Shown: piece by piece, positions 32,440-41,172 of the stretch
How positions within the stretch are numbered: position 1 is the first letter of the stretch
Layout: the number at the start of each line of letters is the position of its first letter
DNA from: Peribacillus muralis
Lineage (GTDB): Bacteria > Bacillota > Bacilli > Bacillales > DSM-1321
Direction: 5' to 3'
DNA: 64,000 bases
NCBI RefSeq assembly: GCF_001645685.2
Contig: NZ_CP017080.1
Coordinates: forward strand, 1,664,001-1,728,000
Made by a program: the position numbers and the translations under genes
Notes under the pieces: model-generated
Told to the model about the DNA's origin: nothing
Database searches by the model: none
Seen by the model: only the letters and a program-made list of their open reading frames with translations

Positions 32440-32531
32440 AAGGTATGAAAATAACCATTGCTTGGCTAGTCGAGACTCCGACGCTGGCTCGGTAATAGGT
32501 GATTTTACAGAATTTTAGGAGGAATATTATT
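32440..32531 (+). promoter_or_regulatory. Candidate S15 autoregulatory leader of rpsO
   Basis: The roughly 90-nt leader contains a GTCG/CGAC hairpin (32469-32472 with 32479-32482) followed by a GCTCGGTAAT segment. S15 is known to bind its own mRNA leader in Bacillaceae, and these short blocks resemble what I recall of that leader. The full fold was not computed. AGGAGG at 32518-32523 is the ribosome binding site. Confidence 0.5.
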
Positions 32532-32801
32532 ATGGCAATTACACAAGTACGCAAAAACGAACTAATCGCTGAGTTCAGAACTCACGATACTGACACTGGA
32601 TCTCCAGAAGTGCAAATCGCAGTATTAACAGAAGAAATCAACAACTTGAATGGTCACTTACGCACTCATAAAAAAGACCACCATTCACGTCGCGGCCTTC
32701 TTAAAATGGTAGGTAAACGTCGTAATCTTTTAACTTACCTACGTAACAAAGACGTTACTCGTTACCGTACACTAATTAACAAATTAGGTCTACGTAGATA
32801 A
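32532..32801 (+). CDS. rpsO: 30S ribosomal protein S15
   Basis: S15 binds 16S rRNA early in assembly and contacts the large subunit. The 89-residue product has the standard size and the motifs [42 protein letters not shown] and [14 protein letters not shown]. The ATG at 32532 follows an ideal AGGAGG. Its own promoter, leader and terminator make it an independent unit. Confidence 0.98.
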   Translation: MAITQVRKNELIAEFRTHDTDTGSPEVQIAVLTEEINNLNGHLRTHKKDHHSRRGLLKMVGKRRNLLTYLRNKDVTRYRTLINKLGLRR

Positions 32802-32811
32802 TTTTTTCAGG

Positions 32812-32836
32812 AAGGCGGGAAATTTCCCGCTTTTTT
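32812..32836 (+). terminator. Rho-independent terminator after rpsO
   Basis: The 16-nt palindrome GCGGGAAATTTCCCGC (32815-32830) is followed by six T residues, 14 nt after the rpsO stop. Confidence 0.88.
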
Positions 32837-33121
32837 GATGTTAATCAAATGATTTGGACGTGTTCTACTTTAAGGCTGAGCCTTCGTCCTTGGGACTCGG
32901 CGTGAGCCGGGTCTTTTCCCATTTATAAATGATCAGGATATACATAATCAAATGAATGAAATTTTTATTCATTTTGCTGTTAATGCTTGTTTTTTTCGTG
33001 CATAATAGGAATAGTTTGGTTTTTACTTGAGTTCAGTTACTTTCACATATAAATGATTTAATCCAATAAAGGTTTAGGTAAACTAAGCCTCTAAGTGAAG
33101 ATTCAGAGAGGGGTTTAATTA
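32837..33121 (+). other. pnp upstream region with two tandem hairpins
   Basis: No gene is visible. AAGGCT/AGCCTT form a short palindrome at 32872-32884. GACTCGGC (32894-32901) then pairs with GCCGGGTC (32906-32913) around a GTGA loop. TCTTTTCCC follows, resembling a second terminator or attenuator. A weak promoter-like pair, TGTTAA (32978-32983) and CATAAT (33001-33006), has 17-nt spacing and could drive pnp. GAGAGGGG near 33106-33113 is the pnp ribosome binding site. Confidence 0.5.
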
Positions 33122-35239
33122 ATGGGACAGGAAAAACATACGTATTCATTTGACTGGGCCGGCCGTAATGTTACGGTGGAAATAGGACAATTGGCCAAAC
33201 AAGCCAACGGAGCAGTAATGGTCCGTTATGGAGAAACGGCTGTATTAAGTACAGCAACGGCTTCAAAGGAACCTAGAAATGTCGACTTCTTCCCTTTGAC
33301 AGTCAACTATGAAGAAAGACTATATGCAGTCGGTAAAATCCCAGGAGGCTTCATCAAGCGTGAAGGCCGGCCGAGTGAGAGGGCGATCTTGGCAAGCCGG
33401 TTAATAGACCGTCCAATACGTCCGCTATTCGCTGATGGCTTCAGGAATGATGTTCAGATCATCAGCATGGTCATGAGTGTCGATCAAGATTGCTCTACGG
33501 AAATGGCAGCGATGCTTGGTTCATCCCTGGCGCTTTCCGTTTCCGATATTCCGTTCGAAGGTCCAATTGCAGGCGTGGTTGTGGGAAGGATCAATAATGA
33601 ATTCATCATTAATCCCACTGTTGACCAATTGGCTAAAAGTGATATCAACTTAACGGTTGCCGGTACTAAAGATGCCATCAACATGGTTGAGGCCGGAGCG
33701 AATGAAGTACCTGAAGAAACGATGCTGGAAGCCATCATGTTTGGACATGATGAAATCAAGAAGGTCATTGCATTCCAAGAGAAAATCGTTGCTGAAATCG
33801 GCAAAGAGAAATTGCAGATCGCATTATATAAAGTGGATGCCGACTTAGAAGCGGAAGTGAAGGGCCATTGTGAAGCAGACTTGAACAAAGCAGTCCAAGT
33901 TCAGGAGAAACATGCTCGTGAAGATGCGATCAAAGAGGTAAAAGATCGTGTGTTGGCCAATTATGAAGAAGAAACAGATGAAGCTAAGCTAAAACAAATT
34001 AAAGAAATCCTGAATAAATTGGTTAAATCAGAAGTTCGCCGTTTAATCACGGAAGAAAAAGTACGTCCGGATGGCCGAAACCCTGATGAAATCAGACCAT
34101 TATCTTCGGAAGTTACCATTTTGCCTCGTACACATGGTTCTGGATTGTTCACTCGTGGGCAAACCCAAGCGCTATCGATTTGTACATTGGGTGCACTAGG
34201 GGACGTGCAGATTTTGGACGGACTTGGTACAGAAGAGTCAAAACGTTTTATGCATCACTATAACTTCCCGCATTTCAGTGTCGGTGAAACGGGTCCGATC
34301 CGTGGGGCAGGCCGTCGGGAAATTGGACATGGTGCGCTTGGTGAAAGAGCGTTGGAACCAGTCATCCCTAATGACAAGGATTTCCCTTATACAATCAGGC
34401 TTGTGTCTGAAGTCCTTGAATCAAACGGGTCAACCTCACAGGCAAGTATCTGTGCAAGCACTTTGGCCATGATGGATGCTGGCGTACCATTGAAAGCTCC
34501 TGTCGCCGGTATAGCAATGGGACTTGTCAAAACTGGCGAGCACTATACGATTCTAACTGACATTCAAGGCATGGAAGATCATCTTGGAGATATGGACTTT
34601 AAAGTCGCTGGAACTTCAAAAGGTGTTACGGCATTGCAAATGGATATCAAGATCGAGGGCCTTTCAAAGGAAATCCTTGAAGAAGCATTGCTACAAGCGA
34701 AACATGGTCGGATGCATATTTTGGAATCCATGATGTCGACGATCAATCAACCGCGTGAGCAGTTGTCCAAATATGCTCCAAAAATCGTTACAATGTCCAT
34801 TAATCCGGATAAAATCCGTGATGTCATTGGACCGAGCGGTAAACATATCAATAAAATCATTGAAGAAACTGGCGTGAAAATCGACATCGAGCAGGATGGA
34901 ACGGTATTCATCTCATCAACAGATGAACCAATGATTCAAAAAGCGAAGAAAATCATTGAGGACATCGTACGTGAAGTCGTAGTGGGAGAACTTTATTTAG
35001 GTAAAGTGAAGCGGATTGAAAAATTCGGTGCTTTCGTTGAAATCTTCAATGGAAAAGACGGTTTAGTACATATTTCTGAACTGGCTGAAGAAAGAGTCGG
35101 AAAAGTGGAAGATGTCGTTTCACTCGGAGATGAGCTATTGGTGAAAGTAACGGAGATTGACAAGCAAGGAAGGGTCAACCTTTCCCGTAAAGCAGTCCTG
35201 AAAGAGCAAAAAGAGGCAGCCAATCCTTCTCAATCGTAA
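33122..35239 (+). CDS. pnp: Polynucleotide phosphorylase
   Basis: PNPase is a phosphorolytic 3'-5' exoribonuclease and the main 3' exonuclease of Bacillus mRNA decay. The 705-residue protein has a first RNase PH domain with an [11 protein letters not shown] start. An alpha-helical linker (about 210-310) precedes the second, catalytic RNase PH domain ([29 protein letters not shown]). KH ([17 protein letters not shown]) and S1 ([24 protein letters not shown]) domains end the protein. The ATG at 33122 has GAGAGGGG upstream. Confidence 0.98.
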   Translation: MGQEKHTYSFDWAGRNVTVEIGQLAKQANGAVMVRYGETAVLSTATASKEPRNVDFFPLTVNYEERLYAVGKIPGGFIKREGRPSERAILASRLIDRPIRPLFADGFRNDVQIISMVMSVDQDCSTEMAAMLGSSLALSVSDIPFEGPIAGVVVGRINNEFIINPTVDQLAKSDINLTVAGTKDAINMVEAGANEVPEETMLEAIMFGHDEIKKVIAFQEKIVAEIGKEKLQIALYKVDADLEAEVKGHCEADLNKAVQVQEKHAREDAIKEVKDRVLANYEEETDEAKLKQIKEILNKLVKSEVRRLITEEKVRPDGRNPDEIRPLSSEVTILPRTHGSGLFTRGQTQALSICTLGALGDVQILDGLGTEESKRFMHHYNFPHFSVGETGPIRGAGRREIGHGALGERALEPVIPNDKDFPYTIRLVSEVLESNGSTSQASICASTLAMMDAGVPLKAPVAGIAMGLVKTGEHYTILTDIQGMEDHLGDMDFKVAGTSKGVTALQMDIKIEGLSKEILEEALLQAKHGRMHILESMMSTINQPREQLSKYAPKIVTMSINPDKIRDVIGPSGKHINKIIEETGVKIDIEQDGTVFISSTDEPMIQKAKKIIEDIVREVVVGELYLGKVKRIEKFGAFVEIFNGKDGLVHISELAEERVGKVEDVVSLGDELLVKVTEIDKQGRVNLSRKAVLKEQKEAANPSQS

Positions 35240-35256
35240 TAGAAATAAATGATCCG

Positions 35257-35290
35257 GCATGCGATTCCCTGTGAATCTGCATGCTTTTTT
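35257..35290 (+). terminator. Rho-independent terminator after pnp
   Basis: GCATGC-GATTC (35257-35267) pairs with GAATC-t-GCATGC (35273-35284), with one bulged T, followed by a run of T. Confidence 0.85.
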
Positions 35291-35360
35291 AATGTAAGCA
35301 ATGGTTCGATTACGCCGAAAATAGGATTAAAAGGATGACATGTTCTACCTTGTCCGTTTT

Positions 35361-35382
35361 CTTCATACATTTTGGTATGAAG
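35361..35382 (+). repeat. 8-bp inverted repeat upstream of ylxY
   Basis: CTTCATAC (35361-35368) and GTATGAAG (35375-35382) are perfect inverted repeats separated by six bases, ending 12 nt before the ylxY ATG. The left arm plus spacer also contains CATACATT, like a sporulation sigma-E -10 element, but no good -35 is seen. It could be an operator or an RNA hairpin at the ribosome binding site. Confidence 0.45.
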
Positions 35383-35394
35383 GGGGCGTAAAAA

Positions 35395-36354
35395 ATGAAT
35401 AATAAATGGAAGCAGATAGTTGCGATAAGTGCCATTGCAGGTATATCATGGTTATTAGTGCAAAATCCATATACACAGCTTTATCTGACCCAATTAACGG
35501 ATGATTCTGTTGCTTCAATGAAGCAAGAAGATGAACTTCTTTTGCAAATAAAGGATTCAACAAAAAAATATGAGGTGGCGCCTCAGGATGCACGAATCGA
35601 TTCGGTTTGGAAAACCGTTCCTGCCTATAATGGTCTTAAGGTCAACATCAATGACTCATATAAAGCCATGAAGAAGGCGGGCGAGTTCAATGAGGATAAA
35701 CTGGTGTTCGAGCAGGTTCCTGCGAATGTACATTTAAAGGATCTTGATCCCGCTCCGATTTACCGTGCCCATCCTGAAAAACCAGTGGTTTCATTTTTAA
35801 TCAATGTCGCTTGGGGAAATGAGTACCTACAGGACATGCTGGCTGTATTGAAAAAAAATAACGTCAAGGCAACTTTCTTCCTTGAAGGTAATTGGACGAA
35901 GAAAAATCCGGAATTGGCCAAGATGATTAAGGATGGAGGTCATGAAATTGGCAATCACTCCTATTCACATCCCAATATGCAGAATATATCAGCACAGGCT
36001 ACACGTGAAGAACTTCGAAAAACGAATGAAGTCATTGAAGCGGTGACAGGCTTGAAAATGAAATGGTTCGCCCCGCCTAGCGGCAGCTACCGGGACGAAA
36101 CGGTGCAAATCGCGGATTCCTTTGGTATGGAGACCGTCATGTGGAGTGTCGATACGATCGACTGGCAAAAGCCAAGTCCTGAAGTACTTCAACAACGAGT
36201 GCTTTCCAAGATCCACCCGGGGGCATTCATCTTGATGCATCCTACGGAATCTACCGCAAAATCATTGGAAGCGCTAATTATAGAAATTAAAAAGAAAGAC
36301 TTAGACGTCGTTACCGTTTCAGAAGCGGTGGATGAAAAGCGTATGACCCCATAA
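35395..36354 (+). CDS. ylxY: YlxY, polysaccharide deacetylase-like sporulation protein
   Basis: A 319-residue exported protein of the NodB/polysaccharide deacetylase fold. The N-terminus has one hydrophobic segment (about 7-22), probably an uncleaved anchor. From about residue 135, VVSFLINVAWGNEYLQDML occupies the place of motif 1. NHSYSHPNM is an intact His-x-x-x-His motif 2, followed by FAPPSGSYRD, SVDTIDW and FILMHPT. The usual motif-1 Asp pair (TFDDG) is absent, so activity is doubtful. The ATG at 35395 follows AAGGGGGCG. Placement after pnp is conserved. Confidence 0.9.
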   Translation: MNNKWKQIVAISAIAGISWLLVQNPYTQLYLTQLTDDSVASMKQEDELLLQIKDSTKKYEVAPQDARIDSVWKTVPAYNGLKVNINDSYKAMKKAGEFNEDKLVFEQVPANVHLKDLDPAPIYRAHPEKPVVSFLINVAWGNEYLQDMLAVLKKNNVKATFFLEGNWTKKNPELAKMIKDGGHEIGNHSYSHPNMQNISAQATREELRKTNEVIEAVTGLKMKWFAPPSGSYRDETVQIADSFGMETVMWSVDTIDWQKPSPEVLQQRVLSKIHPGAFILMHPTESTAKSLEALIIEIKKKDLDVVTVSEAVDEKRMTP

Positions 36355-36399
36355 TATTTGGGTTCGTTAGCAGCATAGAATGATTGGGAGGAATGTTAG

Positions 36400-37626
36400 T
36401 TGATTAAGAAATACACGTGTCAAAATGGAGTAAGAATCGTATTGGAAAATATTCCAACAGTACGCTCGGCAGCCATCGGAGTATGGATTAAAACCGGATC
36501 CCGAAACGAAACACCTGAGTTGAATGGAGTTTCACATTTTTTGGAGCACATGTTTTTCAAAGGGACAACAAAAAGGAATGCGCGTGAAATAGCCGAGTCG
36601 TTTGACAGTGTCGGCGGTCAGGTGAATGCGTTCACTTCAAAGGAATATACATGCTATTATGCAAAAGTAATGGATAACCATGCTAGCTATGCGCTAGAAA
36701 TCCTTGCTGATATGTTCTTTAATTCAACCTTTGATGAGGAAGAGCTGAAAAAAGAAAAAAATGTCGTCTACGAAGAGATTAAAATGTATGAAGATACACC
36801 GGATGATATCGTCCATGACCTATTAAGCCAGGCCGTATATGAAAAACACCCGCTTGGATACCCAATCCTAGGTACGGAAGAGACGCTTGAAACATTCAAT
36901 AGTGAGACATTAAAGAAATACGTCCATGATATGTATACACCTGATAAAGTGGTGATCTCGATTGCTGGGAATGTCGATGAAAAATTGATTTCTGAAGTGG
37001 AAAGCTACTTTGGTTCGTATCAAGGAGGGGAACACCGTCTCGAGTTGGTCAAGCCAGCTTTTCATGAAAATAAGATCACTCGTAAAAAAGAAACGGAACA
37101 AGCTCACCTTTGCCTGGGATACAAAGGATTGGAAATCGGCAATGAAAAAACATACAGCTTGATTACCTTGAACAATATTCTTTGGGGAAGCATGAGCAGC
37201 CGTCTATTCCAGGACGTAAGGGAGCAACGCGGCCTTGCTTATTCAGTCTACTCCTACCACTCCAGCTATCAAGATAGCGGTTTGGTGACAGTCTATGGGG
37301 GAACAGGCACAAGCCAACTAGAGAGCCTGTATGATACCATTCAGGAAACATTAGATACCTTAAAAAGGGATGGCATTACCGAAAAGGAATTGCGCAATAG
37401 TAAGGAGCAACTTAAAGGCAGCCTGATGCTTAGCCTTGAAAGCACGAATAGCCGCATGAGCCGCAACGGGAAAAATGAGCTCATGTTAGGGGAGCATCGT
37501 TCCCTAGATGATATCATCGTCAAGATTGATGAGGTGACTGAGGGGACCGTCAATGAATTGGCAAACCAAATTTTCACCGAGCACTCCTTGTCATTAGTGA
37601 GCCCACTGGAAAACTGGGACAAATAA
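36400..37626 (+). CDS. mlpA: M16 family zinc peptidase (MlpA/YmxG)
   Basis: A 408-residue processing-peptidase-like M16 protein. The inverted zinc motif HFLEH lies near residue 46 (GVSHFLEHMFFKGT), and the downstream glutamate is supplied by EKNVVYEEIKMYED. The C-terminal inactive-like half has RGLAYSVYSYHSSY. In B. subtilis the homologue affects extracellular protease production, and it may act as an oligopeptidase. The start is TTG at 36400 with GGGAGG at 36386-36391. A terminator follows closely. Confidence 0.92.
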   Translation: MIKKYTCQNGVRIVLENIPTVRSAAIGVWIKTGSRNETPELNGVSHFLEHMFFKGTTKRNAREIAESFDSVGGQVNAFTSKEYTCYYAKVMDNHASYALEILADMFFNSTFDEEELKKEKNVVYEEIKMYEDTPDDIVHDLLSQAVYEKHPLGYPILGTEETLETFNSETLKKYVHDMYTPDKVVISIAGNVDEKLISEVESYFGSYQGGEHRLELVKPAFHENKITRKKETEQAHLCLGYKGLEIGNEKTYSLITLNNILWGSMSSRLFQDVREQRGLAYSVYSYHSSYQDSGLVTVYGGTGTSQLESLYDTIQETLDTLKRDGITEKELRNSKEQLKGSLMLSLESTNSRMSRNGKNELMLGEHRSLDDIIVKIDEVTEGTVNELANQIFTEHSLSLVSPLENWDK

Positions 37627-37631
37627 ATACC

Positions 37632-37678
37632 AAAAAAACCTGATCTTCCCCGAAAAGTGGAAGGTCAGGCTTTTTTTT
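37632..37678 (+). terminator. Rho-independent terminator after mlpA
   Basis: CCTGATCTTCC (37639-37649) pairs with GGAAGGTCAGG (37659-37669), with one wobble. A run of T residues is on the right and A residues on the left. Confidence 0.88.
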
Positions 37679-37798
37679 GTACAAAACTATCCATATTTTA
37701 ATGATGCAAGAGATATGAGCAATATTTGAGGAAAAGCCTTCTAAGTTTACCTTTTTCCGATATAGATTGATTATAAGGTGAAAAAGGGGGAGCTATAA

Positions 37799-38065
37799 GT
37801 GAGATTGAGTGAAATGAGCGGTAAGGAAATAGTCGATGTGAACAGGGCCGAACGATTAGGGATACTCGGACAAACGGACTTGGAAATAGACGAAACCGGC
37901 CAAATTACCACATTAATCATTCCGTCGGTCAAATGGTTCGGCCTTTTAAGGAATGGCAGTGAAATTCGCGTGCCGTGGGACCATATAAAAAAAATCGGGG
38001 CCGATATGGTCATCATTGATTTTCAGGAAGGAATTTCGAAGAATGGGGAGCATATGGACGGGTAA
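37799..38065 (+). CDS. ymxH: YlmC/YmxH family sporulation protein (PRC-barrel-like)
   Basis: An 88-residue protein beginning MRLSEMSGKEIVDVNRAERLG, typical of the YlmC/YmxH family. The family is confined largely to endospore formers and has a PRC-barrel-like beta fold; exact function is not known. The start is GTG at 37799, preceded by GGGGGAGC. It sits just upstream of the dipicolinate synthase genes, the conserved arrangement, but a terminator at 38118-38155 separates them. Confidence 0.9.
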   Translation: MRLSEMSGKEIVDVNRAERLGILGQTDLEIDETGQITTLIIPSVKWFGLLRNGSEIRVPWDHIKKIGADMVIIDFQEGISKNGEHMDG

Positions 38066-38117
38066 TACATGGTTACGATTGATGCCCTCTTAGGCATGCT
38101 ACTCATGAGTAAAAATC

Positions 38118-38155
38118 AAAAAACGCCTCAGCTGCCAATAGCTAAGGCGTTTTTT
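38118..38155 (+). terminator. Rho-independent terminator after ymxH
   Basis: ACGCCT (38123-38128) pairs with AGGCGT (38145-38150), and AGCT pairs with AGCT inside. Flanking A and T runs make a strong, possibly bidirectional terminator. Confidence 0.85.
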
Positions 38156-38165
38156 CTTTTCTTAT

Positions 38166-38194
38166 CACCGTTTTTTAACCGAAAACATAAGATG
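38166..38194 (+). promoter_or_regulatory. Possible sigma-K-type promoter for spoVFAB
   Basis: CACC (38166-38169) and CATAAGATG (38186-38194) are 16 nt apart. This resembles the sigma-K pattern AC-N16-CATAnnnTA with one mismatch. spoVF transcription is sigma-K-dependent in B. subtilis. The site is about 105 nt before the spoVFA start, and a TTGCCTC/GGGGCAA hairpin lies between them (38229-38246). Confidence 0.3.
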
Positions 38195-38298
38195 GCAGGG
38201 TAACTAGGGAATGTCGCATAAACAAAAATTGCCTCTTGAGGGGCAAGTAACGGCGAGTAATGTTTAGGATCTTTTATATAAAGAAGGTGACGGTTTTA

Positions 38299-39201
38299 AT
38301 GCTCACAGGTATGCAAATCGCTGTAATTGGTGGAGATGCGCGTCAGCTTGAAGTTGTCCGTAAACTGACGGAGCTTGATGCGAAGCTATTGTTAGTTGGT
38401 TTTGAACAGCTCGACCATGCTTTTACCGGAGCGGTTAAGGAGAAAATGGAAGATATAAATTTCAAGGAAATAGATTCAGTAATTCTGCCAGTCCGGGGCA
38501 CGGATTCTGATGGAAAAGTGGAAACGATTTTTTCAAGTGAAGAGGTTGTCTTAACTGAAGAAATGATAAAGGATACCCCGGCACACTGCATTTTTTATGC
38601 AGGGATCAGCAATAATTATCTAGATGAAATATTTCAGAAGGCGGATCGTAAGCTTGTTCTTTTATTCGAACGTGATGATGTAGCCATTTATAATTCAATC
38701 CCGACTGTGGAGGGTGCAATCATGATGGCCATCCAGCATACCGATTTTACTATCCATGGGTCGAATGTAGCCGTTCTTGGTTTGGGGAGGGTCGGCATGA
38801 GTGTAGCCAGATCTTTTCATGCTCTAGGAGCAAAAGTGAAGGTAGGAGCAAGAAAAAGCGAAGATATCGCAAGAATCAGCGAAATGGCATTAACTCCTTT
38901 TCATTTAAATGATCTAGCTGCAGAGATGAAAAAAGTTGATATTTGTATCAATACGATTCCTTTTCCAATCATTACAGCGAACGTAATTGCAAATATGCCC
39001 GGTCATACATTAATCATCGACCTTGCTTCAAAACCAGGGGGGACGGATTTTCGTTATGCTGAAAAAAGGGGAATTAAGGCGCTGTTGGCACCGAGCTTAC
39101 CGGGCATAGTAGCCCCGAAAACAGCTGGTCAGATATTGGCGAACGCTTTGGGAGTATTGATTTCTGATGAGTACATGAAAAGGAAGGGGAAAAAGATATG
39201 A
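38299..39201 (+). CDS. spoVFA: Dipicolinate synthase subunit A
   Basis: With SpoVFB, this subunit oxidises dihydrodipicolinate to dipicolinic acid in the mother cell; DPA then enters the spore core. The 300-residue protein starts MLTGMQIAVIGGDARQLEVVRKL. A second Rossmann motif, VAVLGLGRVGMSVARSFHALGA, lies near residue 155, and DLASKPGGTDFRYAEKRGIKALLAPSLPG follows in pieces. I chose the ATG at 38299 with AAGAAGGTGA upstream, not the in-frame start at 38260. It overlaps spoVFB by 4 nt. Confidence 0.96.
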   Translation: MLTGMQIAVIGGDARQLEVVRKLTELDAKLLLVGFEQLDHAFTGAVKEKMEDINFKEIDSVILPVRGTDSDGKVETIFSSEEVVLTEEMIKDTPAHCIFYAGISNNYLDEIFQKADRKLVLLFERDDVAIYNSIPTVEGAIMMAIQHTDFTIHGSNVAVLGLGRVGMSVARSFHALGAKVKVGARKSEDIARISEMALTPFHLNDLAAEMKKVDICINTIPFPIITANVIANMPGHTLIIDLASKPGGTDFRYAEKRGIKALLAPSLPGIVAPKTAGQILANALGVLISDEYMKRKGKKI

Positions 39202-39800
39202 GTCTCCAAGGGAAACGGATTGGTTTCGGACTGACAGGATCACATTGCACCTATGATGAAGTGTTTCCTGAAATAGAAAAGCTTGTGAATGAAGGGGCAG
39301 AGGTCATTCCAATCGTAACATCGACCGTGCAAAACACGGAAACACGTTTTGGTAAGGGTGATGATTGGGTTGAAAGAATTGAAAAATTGACGGGGAATCG
39401 TGTCGTTGATACAATCGTCAAAGCGGAGCCATTAGGGCCTAAATTGCCCCTTGATTGTATGGTTATCGCTCCTTTGACAGGTAACTCAATGAGCAAAATG
39501 GCTAATGCCCTTACCGATTCGCCCGTACTTATGGCTGCAAAAGCGACGATGAGGAACCACCGTCCGGTTGTAGTCGCGATATCAACGAACGATGCACTGG
39601 GGTTAAATGGTGTCAATCTCATGAGGCTGATGGCAGCAAAAGATATTTATTTCGTTCCGTATGGTCAGGATAATCCTATAGGGAAGCCTAGCTCGATGGT
39701 TGCCAGGATGAGCATGATAAGGGATACGATCATATCGGCACTGGAAAGGGAACAAATTCAACCAGTCATCGTCGAAAAGTTCAAGGATAGTTTGGACTGA
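39198..39800 (+). CDS. spoVFB: Dipicolinate synthase subunit B
   Basis: The flavoprotein-like partner of SpoVFA, 200 residues, from the Dfp/UbiX-type family. It shows LQGKRIGFGLTGSHCTYDEVFPEIEKL at the start, the CMVIAPLTGNSMSKMANALTDSPVLMAAKATMRNHRPVV block in pieces, and ISTNDALGLNGVNLMRLMAAK. The ATG at 39198 overlaps the spoVFA stop (ATGA). It ends the spoVF unit; asd follows after 215 nt with its own promoter-like sequence. Confidence 0.96.
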   Translation: MSLQGKRIGFGLTGSHCTYDEVFPEIEKLVNEGAEVIPIVTSTVQNTETRFGKGDDWVERIEKLTGNRVVDTIVKAEPLGPKLPLDCMVIAPLTGNSMSKMANALTDSPVLMAAKATMRNHRPVVVAISTNDALGLNGVNLMRLMAAKDIYFVPYGQDNPIGKPSSMVARMSMIRDTIISALEREQIQPVIVEKFKDSLD

Positions 39801-39825
39801 TTTAATGTTCTGATACGCTCCCGCT

Positions 39826-39834
39826 TGATATAAT
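39826..39834 (+). promoter_or_regulatory. Extended -10 promoter candidate for asd-dapG-dapA
   Basis: TGATATAAT is a perfect extended -10 element inside the 215-nt gap between spoVFB and asd, about 180 nt before the asd start. No strong -35 accompanies it. The rest of the gap has no gene; AAGGAG at 40001-40006 is the asd ribosome binding site. Confidence 0.4.
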
Positions 39835-40015
39835 GACTGATTTTATGCATGACTTTTCCGTGTGGAAGGCCACGATGACACTACACTACCAGAATATTTT
39901 GTTAAAGTCCGACCCTTCGGAATGTTAATATGTTAAAATAAATGATATTCTGAGCAAGTAGAAGTAAACCCAACAAATAAACTAATTTTTAGAGATAGAA
40001 AAGGAGTCTGGACAA

Positions 40016-41071
40016 ATGACTGAGACACAGGGATTGCATATTGCAGTTGTGGGAGCAACTGGAGCAGTGGGACAACAAATGATTTCAACACTCGAACAAC
40101 GGAATTTACCGATCAAGAAAATCATCTTTTTATCATCGGCTCGTTCCGCAGGAACCAAACTTACGTTTAAGGGCGAAGAAATAGAAGTGCAGGAAGCAAA
40201 ACCTGAAAGCTTTGAAGGCATCGATATCGCTTTATTCAGTGCTGGAGGCAGCGTGTCTAAGGAATTGGCTCCAGAGGCAGTGAAACGCGGAGCGATAGTG
40301 GTGGATAATACGAGCGCATTTCGCATGGATGAAAATGTCCCTCTAGTCGTGCCTGAAGTGAATGAAGCTGACTTGAAACAGCATAATGGAATCATTGCTA
40401 ATCCAAATTGTTCAACGATCCAAATGGTCGTGGCATTAGAACCTATCCGCGAGACATATGGTTTATCGAAAATAGTGGTTTCCACCTATCAGGCCGTTTC
40501 GGGTGCTGGAGCTGCTGCAATTAATGAATTAAAAGAACAAGCACGCGACTTGCTTGATGATAAAGAAATAGAACCGAAAATTCTACCGGTTAAGGGTGAC
40601 GAAAAGCATTATCAAATCGCATTTAATGTCATTCCTCAAATCGATAAATTCCAAGATAATGGGTACACATTTGAAGAAATGAAGATGATCAATGAAACAA
40701 AGAAAATCATGCATATGAATGACCTTCCGGTAGCGGCGACGTGTGTAAGGCTCCCTGTTGTAACAGGTCATTCGGAATCCGTTTATATTGAAGTGGAAAA
40801 AGAAGGGGTGTCAGCTCATCAAATCAAGGACTTGATGAAGACGGCTCCTGGAGTAGTGCTGGAGGATGAACCGAAACAACAAATCTATCCAACGCCCGCT
40901 TCTTCCGTTGGCAAGAATGACGTTTTCGTAGGTCGAATTCGCAAGGATTTGGATGAAGATAGAGGGTTCCATTTATGGGTGGTTTCCGATAATCTATTAA
41001 AGGGAGCAGCTTGGAATTCCGTTCAGATTGCTGAAAGCCTTTTGAAATTAGGTTTAGTCACCGTCAAGTAA
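40016..41071 (+). CDS. asd: Aspartate-semialdehyde dehydrogenase
   Basis: Asd reduces aspartyl phosphate to aspartate semialdehyde, the branch point to lysine/diaminopimelate, threonine and methionine. The 351-residue protein has the NADP-binding [42 protein letters not shown] in pieces, the catalytic cysteine in [10 protein letters not shown], and the active-site histidine in [11 protein letters not shown]. The ATG at 40016 has AAGGAG upstream. It is clustered with dapG and dapA, which feed SpoVF. Confidence 0.97.
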   Translation: MTETQGLHIAVVGATGAVGQQMISTLEQRNLPIKKIIFLSSARSAGTKLTFKGEEIEVQEAKPESFEGIDIALFSAGGSVSKELAPEAVKRGAIVVDNTSAFRMDENVPLVVPEVNEADLKQHNGIIANPNCSTIQMVVALEPIRETYGLSKIVVSTYQAVSGAGAAAINELKEQARDLLDDKEIEPKILPVKGDEKHYQIAFNVIPQIDKFQDNGYTFEEMKMINETKKIMHMNDLPVAATCVRLPVVTGHSESVYIEVEKEGVSAHQIKDLMKTAPGVVLEDEPKQQIYPTPASSVGKNDVFVGRIRKDLDEDRGFHLWVVSDNLLKGAAWNSVQIAESLLKLGLVTVK

Positions 41072-41125
41072 TAATTCATTCTTAAACATTAAAAAAAGTG
41101 ATATCCAACAGAATAGAGAGTTTTT

Positions 41126-41152
41126 GTCAGCTTCCTGAAGCGGGAGGCTGGC
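41126..41152 (+). promoter_or_regulatory. Hairpin in the dapG leader
   Basis: GTCAGCTTCC (41126-41135) pairs with the complementary run ending at 41152, giving a 10-bp stem with two or three G-T wobbles. It lies between asd and dapG, about 20 nt before the dapG start and close to its weak GGGGTG ribosome binding site. It has no terminal T run. Confidence 0.4.
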
Positions 41153-41172
41153 TTATATTTGGGGTGTATATT

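Noticed and set aside
41072-41172. Lysine riboswitch upstream of dapG
   Set aside because: The gap is only about 100 nt and contains a single small hairpin; a lysine riboswitch is about 180 nt with a five-way junction.
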